Below the pieces are notes generated by a model, which did no database searches, had not been told where the DNA came from, and worked only from the letters and a program-made list of their open reading frames with translations. This document shows positions 52,013-60,798 of a stretch of 64,000 nucleotides of DNA, piece by piece (within the stretch, counting starts at the first letter, position 1; each line of letters begins with the position of its first letter). The position numbers and the translations under genes are program-made. The DNA comes from Reyranella massiliensis 521 (GTDB lineage Bacteria > Pseudomonadota > Alphaproteobacteria > Reyranellales > Reyranellaceae). The stretch covers positions 1,893,160-1,957,159 of the forward strand of contig NZ_HE997181.1 in the NCBI RefSeq assembly GCF_000312425.1. Direction: 5' to 3'.

Positions 52013-52294
52013 CGTCTCTCCAGCGGGAGGCCGCGGTTGCTACGTTGTACTTAGAGCCAACCGGGGCGTGTCCCCTCAATGGGATTTGGCGGACCCATGC
52101 TGCACATCAGCTACCGCGATCTTGACCACCAGAGCATAGCGCGACATTGAGGCTTCTCCGTCGATGCGATGAGTTTGCGTGGCGTTTTTGACTCACAGCA
52201 CCTCTCTCGGAATTCGTTCAAAGCGTTCAGGCAAGAGGAGTAGCCCCATGTCACCGGCATCCACGACAGTCCTGCGCGGAAGGCGCTTCAGGTC

Positions 52295-53713
52295 ATGATC
52301 GACTATCAAATCACTCTGCCGACGATCCTGATCGGCCTCTTCGTGCTGTCACAAGGTCTGTACTTGATGGCCTTCGCGATCGATCTCTACCTCTTCTCAC
52401 TCCCCGTGAACCGCGTGGACATGGACGAGGCAGAGTATCTGCAACCCGACGAGTTTCCTTTCATCGTCCTCTTCTATCCGGTCTTGAAGGAACTCGAAGC
52501 CACGATGCGGACGACGCTCACGTCGCTGGCCGAGCTCGATTACCCGCGCGATCGCTATCGTGTCATCGCGATTCCCAATTCCGACGACATCGAAACCATT
52601 GCCAGTCTCGAGCGGCTGCAGGGCGAGTTTCCGTTCCTTCAGTTGATACGGGTGCCGCCGACGAGCGACCGTTCCTGGCACGTCGTTTGGAATGCCTGGC
52701 AGCGTAACGACAAGGCCTATTGGTGGCACAGCGGGCAGCGCGCCTACAATCGGGACCTGCCGCCGAAGAAGACGCGGCAGTTAATCTACGCCTTCTACAC
52801 GATGGTTGCGGAGGTCGGCGGGCGCGAAGATTTCCTGATCGACTATATCGATGCCGACAGCTGCCCGCCGCGCGACCACCTGCTGGCAGCCGCGGTCGGG
52901 ATCCGCCGGTACGACGTCCTGCAAGCCAAGAACGTCGCGGGCAATCTCAACGCCAGCATGGCGGCCTCGTGGCATGCCTTCGACCACATGGCCTGGGACG
53001 GCATGAAATACCCGCACCTGTCGTCCAATGGGCGCCAGCCCTACTGGGTGCTGGGCAAGGGCACGATCTTCCGGGCCTCCGATCTCGTCGCGCTCGGGGG
53101 CTTCCATCCCTGGCTGACGATTGAAGACCCCGAAGTCGGCATGCGCTTCTGGGTGAACGGCAAGCGCCTCGGCATCATCGAGAACTCGCTGATCGAGGAG
53201 GTACCTTCGACGCTGATGAGGGGCATCACGCAGCGCAAGCGCTGGGTTGCAGGCTTCTTCCAGAGCCTTGGCTCGCCTCTTCGGTCGATGGGTATGACGC
53301 GGTGGCAGCGCTTCAAGGCGTGGCTCATCTTCATGCCTTGCCTGTCGCTGTCCCTGAACGCCTTTGGTATCCCGATCGGCATCTGGGCGCTATGGACCTG
53401 GCTGGACGGCACGTCGGTCATGCCCGAATGGACGATTGGCCTGGCCGCCTTCAACGTTGCGACCTACGCCGTGATGCTCTCGGCGCTGTACTGGTCGACA
53501 TGGAAGCGCACGGCTCTGGTGCTCACCAGCATGCGTGCCCGGCTATGGTACATGCTGAGGGTCAATCCGGTGTCGCTCGCCATCTGGTGGCTGATCTGGC
53601 TCGTGCCGCTCTGGATCGGCTATCGCATGTATGTTCAGGACAAGGGCCTCGTGTGGGAGCGAACGGAGAAGATCAACGCCAACGAGCCACTTATGCTGGA
53701 ACTCCGGCGTTAG
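52295..53713 (+). CDS. Membrane glycosyltransferase family 2
   Basis: A 472-residue enzyme. A first membrane helix (about 8-32) is followed by a GT-A domain with FPFIVLFYPVLKELEATMRTTLTSL, the DxD in YIDADSC, the acid pair in TIEDPEVGMRFW and the QRKRW motif (in ITQRKRWVAGFF), then several membrane helices at about 345-450. This is the layout of processive or polyprenol-linked polysaccharide synthases. It opens the exopolysaccharide locus. A hairpin terminator follows at 53723-53755. Confidence 0.85.
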   Translation: MIDYQITLPTILIGLFVLSQGLYLMAFAIDLYLFSLPVNRVDMDEAEYLQPDEFPFIVLFYPVLKELEATMRTTLTSLAELDYPRDRYRVIAIPNSDDIETIASLERLQGEFPFLQLIRVPPTSDRSWHVVWNAWQRNDKAYWWHSGQRAYNRDLPPKKTRQLIYAFYTMVAEVGGREDFLIDYIDADSCPPRDHLLAAAVGIRRYDVLQAKNVAGNLNASMAASWHAFDHMAWDGMKYPHLSSNGRQPYWVLGKGTIFRASDLVALGGFHPWLTIEDPEVGMRFWVNGKRLGIIENSLIEEVPSTLMRGITQRKRWVAGFFQSLGSPLRSMGMTRWQRFKAWLIFMPCLSLSLNAFGIPIGIWALWTWLDGTSVMPEWTIGLAAFNVATYAVMLSALYWSTWKRTALVLTSMRARLWYMLRVNPVSLAIWWLIWLVPLWIGYRMYVQDKGLVWERTEKINANEPLMLELRR

Positions 53714-53722
53714 AGTATTCGG

Positions 53723-53755
53723 CCCACCGCATGTCGGCCTTTGGCATGCGGTGGG
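53723..53755 (+). terminator. Hairpin after glycosyltransferase gene
   Basis: CCCACCGCATG ... CATGCGGTGGG, an 11-pair perfect stem with an 11-base loop, ten bases after the stop codon. The following TGTTCC is only weakly T-rich. Confidence 0.65.
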
Positions 53756-53873
53756 TGTTCCAAGTTCCGAGGCTTGGGTGACGTAAGTCGGATAGCAGGT
53801 GCTTCAAATCCAAAAGTCGACGCGTACGGCATGTGGCAGACAAAGGGAGGGTGTTGCAAGGGAGCGTTAAATC

Positions 53874-55025
53874 ATGTCCAGGCGTCATGCGTTGGTAACG
53901 GGAGGGGCGGGGTTCATCGGATCCCATCTTGTCGACAAGCTTCTCGATCGCGGATTTGAAGTAACGGTCCTCGATTGTCTATTGCCTCAAGTTCACGGCG
54001 ATGCCGAAATGGCCGCCGATGGCTGGCCGATCTATCTCAATCCGGAAGCCCGGCGCATCAAGGGCAACATTCTCGATGACGGAGTCTTCGAGTCCAGCCT
54101 CACCGGCGTGACGCATCTCGTCCATCTGGCGGCTTCGGTCGGCGTCGGTCAGAGCATGACCAACATCGTCGACTATACGCGCAACAACACCATGGCCACT
54201 GCGGTCGTCCTCGACGTACTGTCGAGGTGCCAGCACAGCGTCGAACGGATGGCCGTAGCCTCGTCGATGTCGGTCTACGGCGAAGGCGAGTATCGCTCGG
54301 CGTCCACGCAGGGCTCGCTCGCGCCGCCGCCGCGCACGCAGGAACAGCTCCAGCACAGGGCGTGGGAACTCACGCGAAGCGACGGAAAGATGACTGAAGC
54401 ACTCGAGCCGGTCGCGACGAAGGAGGGGAAGCCGCTGCATCCGGCTTCGATCTACGCGATCAACAAGCGCGACCAGGAGGAGATGTGCCTAACCGTCGGC
54501 CGAGCGCTGGGCATTCCGACTGTCGCGCTTCGCCTCTTCAACGCGTACGGATCGCGCCAGGCGCTCAGCAACCCTTACACGGGCGTCGCGGCGATCTTCA
54601 TTTCGCGGCTTCTGAACGGGGAACCGCCACTTGTATTCGAGGACGGCGAACAGAAACGCGATTTCGTGCATGTCGGCGACGTTGCCGAAGCTTTCGCGAC
54701 GGTACTCGAGAGCGACAAACGCGTCTGGGAGGCTTTCAACGTCGGCAGTGGGCAGTCCGTCACAGTGAACAGCATTGCGCGTACGCTGGCACGCCTGTTG
54801 CGCAAGAACATCGCGCCGCAGGTGCTGGACAAGTACAGGGTCGGCGATATCCGGCATTGCTTCGCCGACATCTCGAGGATTGAGAAGGAGTTCGAATTCA
54901 AACCCCGACAGGAATTCGACGACGGGATGGAGGAACTCATTCGCTGGGTCGTGACGGCCCGCAAGCCGGTCGACAGGTCCGCGAGCAGTCTGGCCGAACT
55001 CACACGCGGTCGGATGGTGGTCTGA
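53874..55025 (+). CDS. NAD-dependent sugar epimerase (dTDP-L-rhamnose 4-epimerase-like)
   Basis: A 383-residue extended short-chain dehydrogenase. Marks are the GGAGFIGSHL nucleotide loop, ASSMSVYGEGEY, the catalytic Y-x3-K in YAINKRDQEEM, and ALRLFNAYGSRQALSNPYTGV with FEDGEQKRDFVHVGDVA. The RQALSNPYTGV phrase and the insertion after SVYGEG are those of WbiB-type dTDP-L-rhamnose 4-epimerases. It would supply a nucleotide sugar for the polysaccharide made by neighbouring genes. The exact substrate is inferred. AAGGGAGC precedes the ATG. Confidence 0.82.
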   Translation: MSRRHALVTGGAGFIGSHLVDKLLDRGFEVTVLDCLLPQVHGDAEMAADGWPIYLNPEARRIKGNILDDGVFESSLTGVTHLVHLAASVGVGQSMTNIVDYTRNNTMATAVVLDVLSRCQHSVERMAVASSMSVYGEGEYRSASTQGSLAPPPRTQEQLQHRAWELTRSDGKMTEALEPVATKEGKPLHPASIYAINKRDQEEMCLTVGRALGIPTVALRLFNAYGSRQALSNPYTGVAAIFISRLLNGEPPLVFEDGEQKRDFVHVGDVAEAFATVLESDKRVWEAFNVGSGQSVTVNSIARTLARLLRKNIAPQVLDKYRVGDIRHCFADISRIEKEFEFKPRQEFDDGMEELIRWVVTARKPVDRSASSLAELTRGRMVV

Positions 55026-55038
55026 CCCCGCTACGCGC

Positions 55039-55065
55039 CCTGACCAGCCCGGTAGGCTGGTCAGG
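55039..55065. terminator. Bidirectional hairpin between convergent genes
   Basis: CCTGACCAGCC-CGGTA-GGCTGGTCAGG, an 11-pair stem that includes the xylanase stop codon. It probably ends transcription from both the epimerase and xylanase sides. Confidence 0.7.
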
Positions 55066-56191
55066 CACGGTGGTGCAGAGCATTGGCGATGGTGTGGTAC
55101 ATTGGCTTGCGTCGCATCGCCGTGTCGAATGGCAGGCCGCGATTGACACCAGGCGACGATCCATCCCTCCAGCCGCCCGGATAGCGGGCAAGGTCAGCCG
55201 GCGTAACCTGCAGCCAAGAGTGCCGGTCGCTCAGCCCCCAGGTTGTCACACCGCGTACTGCGGATTGCGCCAGGGCGACGTCGAGATAGCGAGCCGTCGC
55301 ATCGGCGACCTGACGGTCCCGCTGCTCCACCGACTGGATGTAGTCATGTTCCTTGACGTCCAGTTCGGTGATCACGATGAACAGCCCGAGATCCGCGATG
55401 TTCCGTAGGAACTGCGCATAGATGTCCGCGCGAAACTGGCCTTTGGACAAATCGAGATGTGCCTGCAAGCCGACGCCGTCCAGTGGAACGCCGGCGCGCT
55501 TCAGCCGTTCGAGCAGCTTCAGGAAAAGGTAGCGACGATCGTTCTCGACTCGATCCTCGGTTTCCAGCGCGAACTCGTTGATGATCAGCTCTGCACCGGG
55601 GGCGAGGCGGCGAGCCTCGTTCAACGCCCTTGGAATGTAGTCCGGACCAAATGCCTGGAGAAACACGCTGCCGCGAAGGCCATCCATACGGTACCCGGTT
55701 TCGATCGGTTCGTTGATCACGTCCCATTGGGTGATCGTGCTGCGATAGCGGCCCAGCACGGCTTCGAAGTATCGTTGGATGAGCCCCCAGTTCTTTTGCG
55801 TAACGAGCGCCGATTCTGCCCAGGCGGGGATGCCGCCATGCCATAGCAAGGTGTGCCCATGCAGACGCATTCCCTGAGCCGCGGCGAAAGCCAGCAGGCT
55901 GTCCATCGGACCAAACTGGAAGGATCCTGGCGACCGTTCGATGGCGTCCCATTTGAGGGCGATTTCCGGCGTCAACCAGGCGCATTCGCGCAACACGGTG
56001 CCTCGCAGGTCGTCCTCACGGACAATATCTTCGATCCGTACGGCAGATCCGAAAAAGCGCCCGGCGCCAGCGGCGATCTGCGAGAGCGAATCGTCGGTCG
56101 ACCGCGACGGTTGCCCGGCGAGCGTCAATTCGCTGTGTCCGATGATTGCGCTGGCAGCGAGAAGGCGTCTGCGAGTCAGTCCAGAAGGCAA
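55061..56191 (-). CDS. Glycoside hydrolase family 10 (endo-1,4-beta-xylanase type), exported
   Basis: A 376-residue protein with a Tat-like signal (LTRRRLLAASAIIG). The TIM-barrel marks of GH10 are present: ALKWDAIE, LHGHTLLWHGGIPAW, the acid/base glutamate in WDVINEP, and the nucleophile glutamate in ITELDVKEHD, followed by WGLSDRHSWL. It cleaves beta-1,4-xylan-like chains outside the cytoplasm. Its place in an exopolysaccharide locus suggests it trims the cell's own polymer rather than feeding on plant xylan; this is inference. Confidence 0.9.
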   Translation of the reverse strand: MPSGLTRRRLLAASAIIGHSELTLAGQPSRSTDDSLSQIAAGAGRFFGSAVRIEDIVREDDLRGTVLRECAWLTPEIALKWDAIERSPGSFQFGPMDSLLAFAAAQGMRLHGHTLLWHGGIPAWAESALVTQKNWGLIQRYFEAVLGRYRSTITQWDVINEPIETGYRMDGLRGSVFLQAFGPDYIPRALNEARRLAPGAELIINEFALETEDRVENDRRYLFLKLLERLKRAGVPLDGVGLQAHLDLSKGQFRADIYAQFLRNIADLGLFIVITELDVKEHDYIQSVEQRDRQVADATARYLDVALAQSAVRGVTTWGLSDRHSWLQVTPADLARYPGGWRDGSSPGVNRGLPFDTAMRRKPMYHTIANALHHRA

Positions 56192-56551
56192 GGAGTCCTC
56201 ACACGCCGATCGGGCGTTCCTTCATGATCTCCCCTGATCATCGAAATTGCCAGCCTCTCCGGACATGCGAGTGCCCAGGCTCGATGACGTGAGTGAAGCG
56301 TCATCGATTGCAGGGCCTTTCGGCCTGCGTGCCTGGGCGAAGGTATTGCCGCGGGTGGGAGCCGTGTCGGCAATGCCAGCCCGACGATGCTATCCGTCCA
56401 GTACGGCGTATCGCACCCGGACTTGAGCGCCCCAGATGTGGAGGCCGTTATGCTTTCCGAGACCCGATGCTGATTGGAGTCGACAGCCAGCCACAATCAC
56501 CGTTGAAGTACGTCTTGGGAATCAGGGATGGGAAAGGGTGGAGGCGAAGCC
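56192..56551. other. Divergent promoter region
   Basis: 360 bases between the GH10 gene (minus) and a small secreted protein gene (plus). No protein-like frame and no clear operator symmetry was found. Confidence 0.4.
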
Positions 56552-57040
56552 ATGAGATATTCAGCGGCGCTCATCGTCTTCTTTGTCTTTTTTGCAATCT
56601 TGCCGGAGACAACGAAGAGCCAGGCAAAATCCAGTCAGCTCTGCGAGCAGAAAGTCGAGTATACTGTCGTGTCACCCGATGCGACTGAGAATCCGGAGCT
56701 TCGAGCTTTCTCGGGGGTCTGGGCGGGCAACGTCTCGTTCCAGTCGACCATCGAGATGTGCGTTGCCCTTGTTGTCGAAAAGATCGAGGCGGACGGCAAG
56801 GTCGATACCAAGTTCGTCTGGCTGACAGGGTCAAGCACGGGCATCGAAAACCTGGCGAGCCTGGGCGCAGTGTCTTGGTCGGGGAAGATCGAAGGCGACA
56901 CGCTGCGCCTCGTTGGAACCAACAACGGCAACACCTACACGTACGTGTTTCGTCCGAACGGGGCGAACGAAATGACGGGTTCCTTCTTCCAGAACAGTCA
57001 TCAATACCCCTTGACGTTGACGCGGCGGCAGGCGGGCTGA
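56552..57040 (+). CDS. Secreted protein of unknown function (162 aa)
   Basis: From ATG 56552 (GGAGG seven bases upstream; the ATG at 56528 has no such site). It has a signal peptide MRYSAALIVFFVFFAILPET, and the mature part is beta-rich: FSGVWAGNVSFQSTIEMCVALVVEKIEADGKVDTKFVWLTG and TYTYVFRPNGANEMTGSFF. It looks like a small lipocalin-like or DUF1579-like beta barrel, as in proteins that measure extractable ligand; this is not certain. Two cysteines (one at QLCEQ, one at MCVAL) may form a disulfide. Confidence 0.6.
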   Translation: MRYSAALIVFFVFFAILPETTKSQAKSSQLCEQKVEYTVVSPDATENPELRAFSGVWAGNVSFQSTIEMCVALVVEKIEADGKVDTKFVWLTGSSTGIENLASLGAVSWSGKIEGDTLRLVGTNNGNTYTYVFRPNGANEMTGSFFQNSHQYPLTLTRRQAG

Positions 57041-57047
57041 GCCCCTA

Positions 57048-57072
57048 CCTGCCAGGGCCGGTGTCCGGCAGG
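57048..57072. terminator. Hairpin between convergent genes
   Basis: CCTGCC ... GGCAGG with further inner GG/CC pairs, between the end of the secreted protein gene and the end of glmS. No strong T run on either side. Confidence 0.45.
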
Positions 57073-57097
57073 GCACGCGAACCGGAGAGGACGTCGC

Positions 57098-58921
57098 CTA
57101 CTCGACGGTGACGCTCTTGGCGAGGTTGCGGGGCTGATCGACGTCGGTACCTTTAGCCACCGCCGTATAGTAGGCTAGCAGCTGAACCGGGACGGTGTAG
57201 AGGATCGGTGCCACTGCCGGTTCGACTCTGGGCAGGATGATGGACGCGGCGGCCTGCGAACCCAGGCGAGAGACGCCTTCGGCATCGCTTAACAGCACCA
57301 GCTTGCCGCCACGCGCCTTCACCTGTTCGAAGTTCGAGGCGATCTTGTCGAAGACGGCGTCGCTCGGCGCCACCACGACGACAGGCACCATTTCGTCGAT
57401 CAGCGCGATCGGGCCGTGCTTCATTTCTCCGCCGGCATAGCCCTCGGCATGGATGTAGGAAATTTCCTTGAGCTTCAGCGCACCTTCCAGCGCAATCGGG
57501 AAGGACGAACCGCGGCCTATGTAGAGGACATCGCGCGCGTCGGCGAGGATTTCCTGGCCGATCCACCTGAACTGTTCTTCCATACCAATAGCTGCGTTGA
57601 TGTGGGCCGGCAGCTCGATCAGGGCGCCGGCGAGCCGCATCTCCTCTTCCCGGGAGAGGTTGCGACGTGCCCGACCGGCACCGATTGCCGCCGCGAGCAA
57701 CACGGTAAGCTGCGTCGTGAACGCCTTGGTTGACGCAACGCCGATCTCGGGCCCGGCAAGCGTCGGCAGCACGGCGTGCGACTCGCGAGCGATGGCGCTT
57801 TCGGGAACATTTACGACGGACAGGATGGTCTGCTTCTGTGCCTTGGCGTAGCGCAGTGCGGCCAGGGTATCGACGGTCTCGCCCGACTGCGAGACAGCGA
57901 TGCACACGCCGTTCTCTGACATCGGTGGTTCGCGATAGCGCAGTTCCGAAGCGACTTCGATGTCGACCGGCAGGCGCGCAAGTCGCTCGAACCAGTACTT
58001 GGCCACCATGCAGGCATAGAAGGCCGTACCGCAGGCCGTCATGGTCAACCGTGAGACCTTGGTCCAGTCGCAGGGCAGGGCCGGCAGGGTCACCAACCGC
58101 GTGGCAGGTTCGAGATAGGTCTGCAACGTATCGCCGATGACGGAAGGCTGTTCGTGAATCTCCTTCAGCATGAAGTGGCGATGGTTGCCCTTGCCCATCA
58201 TGGCGCCCGAGATGCCGCTTTGGCGGACCTCGCGCTTTACCTCGGTTTGGCCCTGGTAGATCGTCGCGCCCTTGGCGGTCAGCACGACCCAGTCGTCGTC
58301 CTCCAGATAAGTCACTCGCTTGGTGAAGGGCGCCAGGGCCAGGGCGTCGGTGCCGATGTACATTTCACCGTCGCCGTGGCCTACTGCGAGTGAACTGCCG
58401 CGTCGCGCCCCCATCAGAATGTCGTGACGGCCCGTAAACAGGGCAACCAGCGCGAATGCGCCGCGAAGCCGCTCCATCGCCTTGCCCATGGCCTGTTGCG
58501 GCGACATCTGCCGTTCGAGATTCGACGTCAGCAGTTGCGCCACGACCTCGGTGTCGGTGTCGCTGTCGAAACGGCGGCCTTCGGCCACGAGTTCGTTCTT
58601 CAGCTCCTGAAAGTTCTCGATGATGCCGTTGTGGACGATCGCTACCTGATCCGTAGCGATGGGATGGGCGTTGCGCTCGCTGGGCTTGCCGTGGGTCGCC
58701 CAGCGCGTATGGCCGATGCCGATCGTGCCGGGCAGCGGGTCCTTTGCCAAGCGGGCTTCGAGATTGACCAGCTTTCCTTCGGTGCGCCGGCGTTCGATGT
58801 GTCCGTTGACCAGGGTGGCGACGCCTGCCGAATCGTAGCCTCTGTATTCGAGACGCTTCAGTGCCTCGACCAGCGAGGGCGTGACAGGAGCATTGCCGAT
58901 GACGCCAATAATTCCGCACAT
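57098..58921 (-). CDS. glmS: Glutamine-fructose-6-phosphate aminotransferase
   Basis: A 607-residue enzyme, close to the usual 609. It starts MCGIIGVIGNAPVTPSLVEA, with the catalytic Cys2 exposed after Met removal. The glutaminase half has HTRWATHGKPSERNAHP and HNGIIENFQELK; the two SIS domains have ACGTAFYACMVAKYWFE and GRGSSFPIALEGALKLKEISY; the end is DQPRNLAKSVTVE. It makes glucosamine-6-phosphate, the entry to amino-sugar synthesis. It lies 14 bases after the sugar transferase gene, so it is tied to the exopolysaccharide locus and may be a second copy. Confidence 0.95.
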   Translation of the reverse strand: MCGIIGVIGNAPVTPSLVEALKRLEYRGYDSAGVATLVNGHIERRRTEGKLVNLEARLAKDPLPGTIGIGHTRWATHGKPSERNAHPIATDQVAIVHNGIIENFQELKNELVAEGRRFDSDTDTEVVAQLLTSNLERQMSPQQAMGKAMERLRGAFALVALFTGRHDILMGARRGSSLAVGHGDGEMYIGTDALALAPFTKRVTYLEDDDWVVLTAKGATIYQGQTEVKREVRQSGISGAMMGKGNHRHFMLKEIHEQPSVIGDTLQTYLEPATRLVTLPALPCDWTKVSRLTMTACGTAFYACMVAKYWFERLARLPVDIEVASELRYREPPMSENGVCIAVSQSGETVDTLAALRYAKAQKQTILSVVNVPESAIARESHAVLPTLAGPEIGVASTKAFTTQLTVLLAAAIGAGRARRNLSREEEMRLAGALIELPAHINAAIGMEEQFRWIGQEILADARDVLYIGRGSSFPIALEGALKLKEISYIHAEGYAGGEMKHGPIALIDEMVPVVVVAPSDAVFDKIASNFEQVKARGGKLVLLSDAEGVSRLGSQAAASIILPRVEPAVAPILYTVPVQLLAYYTAVAKGTDVDQPRNLAKSVTVE

Positions 58922-58935
58922 AGGAACCCGCCAGG

Positions 58936-60456
58936 TTACTTTGCGCCCTGACCGCGGATCACTGCCGGAAGGGTCGCGATAAGAATGTAGAGGTCGAGCC
59001 AAAGGGCTCGATTGCGAATGTAGAAGCAGTCTTGGGCGCGCTGGTCTCCAAGATCGCCGTTGCTGCGCGACGAGATCTGCCAGAGTCCGGTAAGACCGGG
59101 CGGCACCGTCACCCGCAGCGCCTGGAATTCGGGATCGAACGCGTTCATGTGGTAGGCGGGAAACGGCCGCGGCCCCACGAGGCTCATGTCGCCGCGGATC
59201 ACGTTCCAGAGCTGGGGCAACTCGTCCAGGCTCGTGCGCCTCAGGAAGTTGCCGATATGCGGCAGAATTCTTGGGTCGGCCGGCAACTTGAAGTATCGCT
59301 GCCACTGCTCCTGCAAGGCCGGATCGGCTGCCAGCACGCGCTCGAGCCGTTGCTCGGCGTCCTGATACATCGTCCGCAGCTTCAGCACCTGAATGGGCTT
59401 GCCGTAGCGGCCGACGCGACGCTGACCGTAGAACGCCGGCCCTGGATCCGCGATCTTGATGGCCAGGGCGAGCAGGCAGATGACAGGCGCCGTGAGGACC
59501 GCAATCGGCAAGGTCACGGCAAGATCGATGATGCGCTTTTGAACACCGCTGGGATGGAGTGGCTGACCGACCAGCTCCAGGGCGACGAAGCGATCGAAAT
59601 GGCGGGTCTGCAAGCCCGTGGAGGCAAGATCGCCGAGCTGATTGACCACAAGGATTTGCCGGGCGCCCAGTCGATAGAGCAAGCTCGGATCCTCCGGTAG
59701 GGCACGGCGATCGGGCACAATGACGACTTCGGGACCGTTGGCCGCCTGGCCTTCTTCGAGCATGCGGATTCGAGGTAGCCCCGAGACCGGGTCGTCTTTG
59801 TCCTGGCCAAGCGCCGGATTGCCCGCAGCATCGCCGGCGCGCACGCCATCGTCGATGAATCCGACAGGCCTCAGTCCCCAGGTGGGCTGGCTCATCAACA
59901 GACGGGCGAGCATCTGGCTGTTGGCGCCGATCCCAAGAATGGCGGCCGGGGCAATTGTCCGTCCGAGCCGCATGTTGATCAGGTGATCGACCCACGACCC
60001 GAGGACCAGCGAGACCAGGCCGGCAATCGGCACGAACAGCAGTTCGGCCGACAGCCCCTCGCGGCCCCACATGAGCGTGCCCGCGAACACGAACAGCAAT
60101 GTCGCTGTGCCGCGCAGACGGAAGCGTTCCATCGGGCCTTTTGTGCTGGAACGATAGAGGCCCAGCAAAGCATGTATGCCGATCAGCAGGGCGAGCGTCG
60201 CGGGCCCATGTATTTGCAACTCGGTCGCGAGATTGAGCGGATAGGCGAGGCCTGCGACATTCACCAGCGAGGCGGCCATCGCAACAGCAATGGCGCCGCA
60301 GGCGATGTCGCCTGCCAGAAGCCCGGCTTCGAGAAGCACGTGACGCCTGCTCCATCTGGTCGCGGACGCAACACCGCGCGCCGAAGCGTCGTGCGGGAAC
60401 TGCCCGCTATCCGGCGACGACAGTGTCTGGACGAGTTGTGCGTCAACGTTCGACAT
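58936..60456 (-). CDS. Polyprenyl-phosphate sugar-1-phosphate transferase (WbaP-like)
   Basis: A 506-residue membrane enzyme. The N-terminal half has four to five membrane helices and a CoA-binding-like domain (APAAILGIGANSQMLARLLM). The C-terminal transferase has IDLAVTLPIAVLTAPVICLLALAIKIADPGPAFYGQRRVGRYGKPIQVLKLRTM and RRTSLDELPQLWNVIRGDMSLVGPRPFPAYH, which are the family's catalytic segments. It loads the first sugar phosphate onto undecaprenyl phosphate to begin a polymer unit. Co-transcribed with glmS downstream. Confidence 0.92.
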   Translation of the reverse strand: MSNVDAQLVQTLSSPDSGQFPHDASARGVASATRWSRRHVLLEAGLLAGDIACGAIAVAMAASLVNVAGLAYPLNLATELQIHGPATLALLIGIHALLGLYRSSTKGPMERFRLRGTATLLFVFAGTLMWGREGLSAELLFVPIAGLVSLVLGSWVDHLINMRLGRTIAPAAILGIGANSQMLARLLMSQPTWGLRPVGFIDDGVRAGDAAGNPALGQDKDDPVSGLPRIRMLEEGQAANGPEVVIVPDRRALPEDPSLLYRLGARQILVVNQLGDLASTGLQTRHFDRFVALELVGQPLHPSGVQKRIIDLAVTLPIAVLTAPVICLLALAIKIADPGPAFYGQRRVGRYGKPIQVLKLRTMYQDAEQRLERVLAADPALQEQWQRYFKLPADPRILPHIGNFLRRTSLDELPQLWNVIRGDMSLVGPRPFPAYHMNAFDPEFQALRVTVPPGLTGLWQISSRSNGDLGDQRAQDCFYIRNRALWLDLYILIATLPAVIRGQGAK

Positions 60457-60770
60457 AGGCTCGCAACCACTCGAACTAAGGGCCAGGGGCTCTTCTTTCC
60501 GCCCGATCCGGCAGCGGCGGGCCCGCGCCGTTCAGGCTTGTCACGTTATGGCGTGCGATTGCGCTCTCAAGCGCCAAGAGGGAGTAGTCCTCTCAATAAG
60601 TTCAAATGGTGAGGTGGGAGTGGTGCTGAAAGTGCACCACTGCACGACCGAACGTCGATATGCCTGCTCGAGGCGGCAGGGGCCAAACGTTCGGCGGCGC
60701 TCCGAAATTACTCGAAGCGGCTGAGGAGCGTGACGGAACAGTGCGCTGCTCCAGGCGGTAGCATTACGCT
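60457..60770. other. Leader region of the sugar transferase gene
   Basis: About 310 bases with no gene. A GTGGTGC/GCACCAC hairpin (60620-60640) lies in the middle and could be an attenuator or the end of the export gene's transcript. Confidence 0.45.
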
Positions 60771-60798
60771 TGTGCCTATTCAGATGTGCCTATTCAGA
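60771..60798. repeat. 14-base tandem duplication
   Basis: TGTGCCTATTCAGA occurs twice in a row, covering the stop codon of the export gene. It probably comes from replication slippage. The coding end is unchanged by it. Confidence 0.8.

Noticed and set aside
58922..60355. Long N-terminal extension in frame with glmS
   Set aside because: GlmS must begin MCG with Cys2 as nucleophile, and the extension lies over the sugar transferase gene in another frame with arginine-rich shadow composition.
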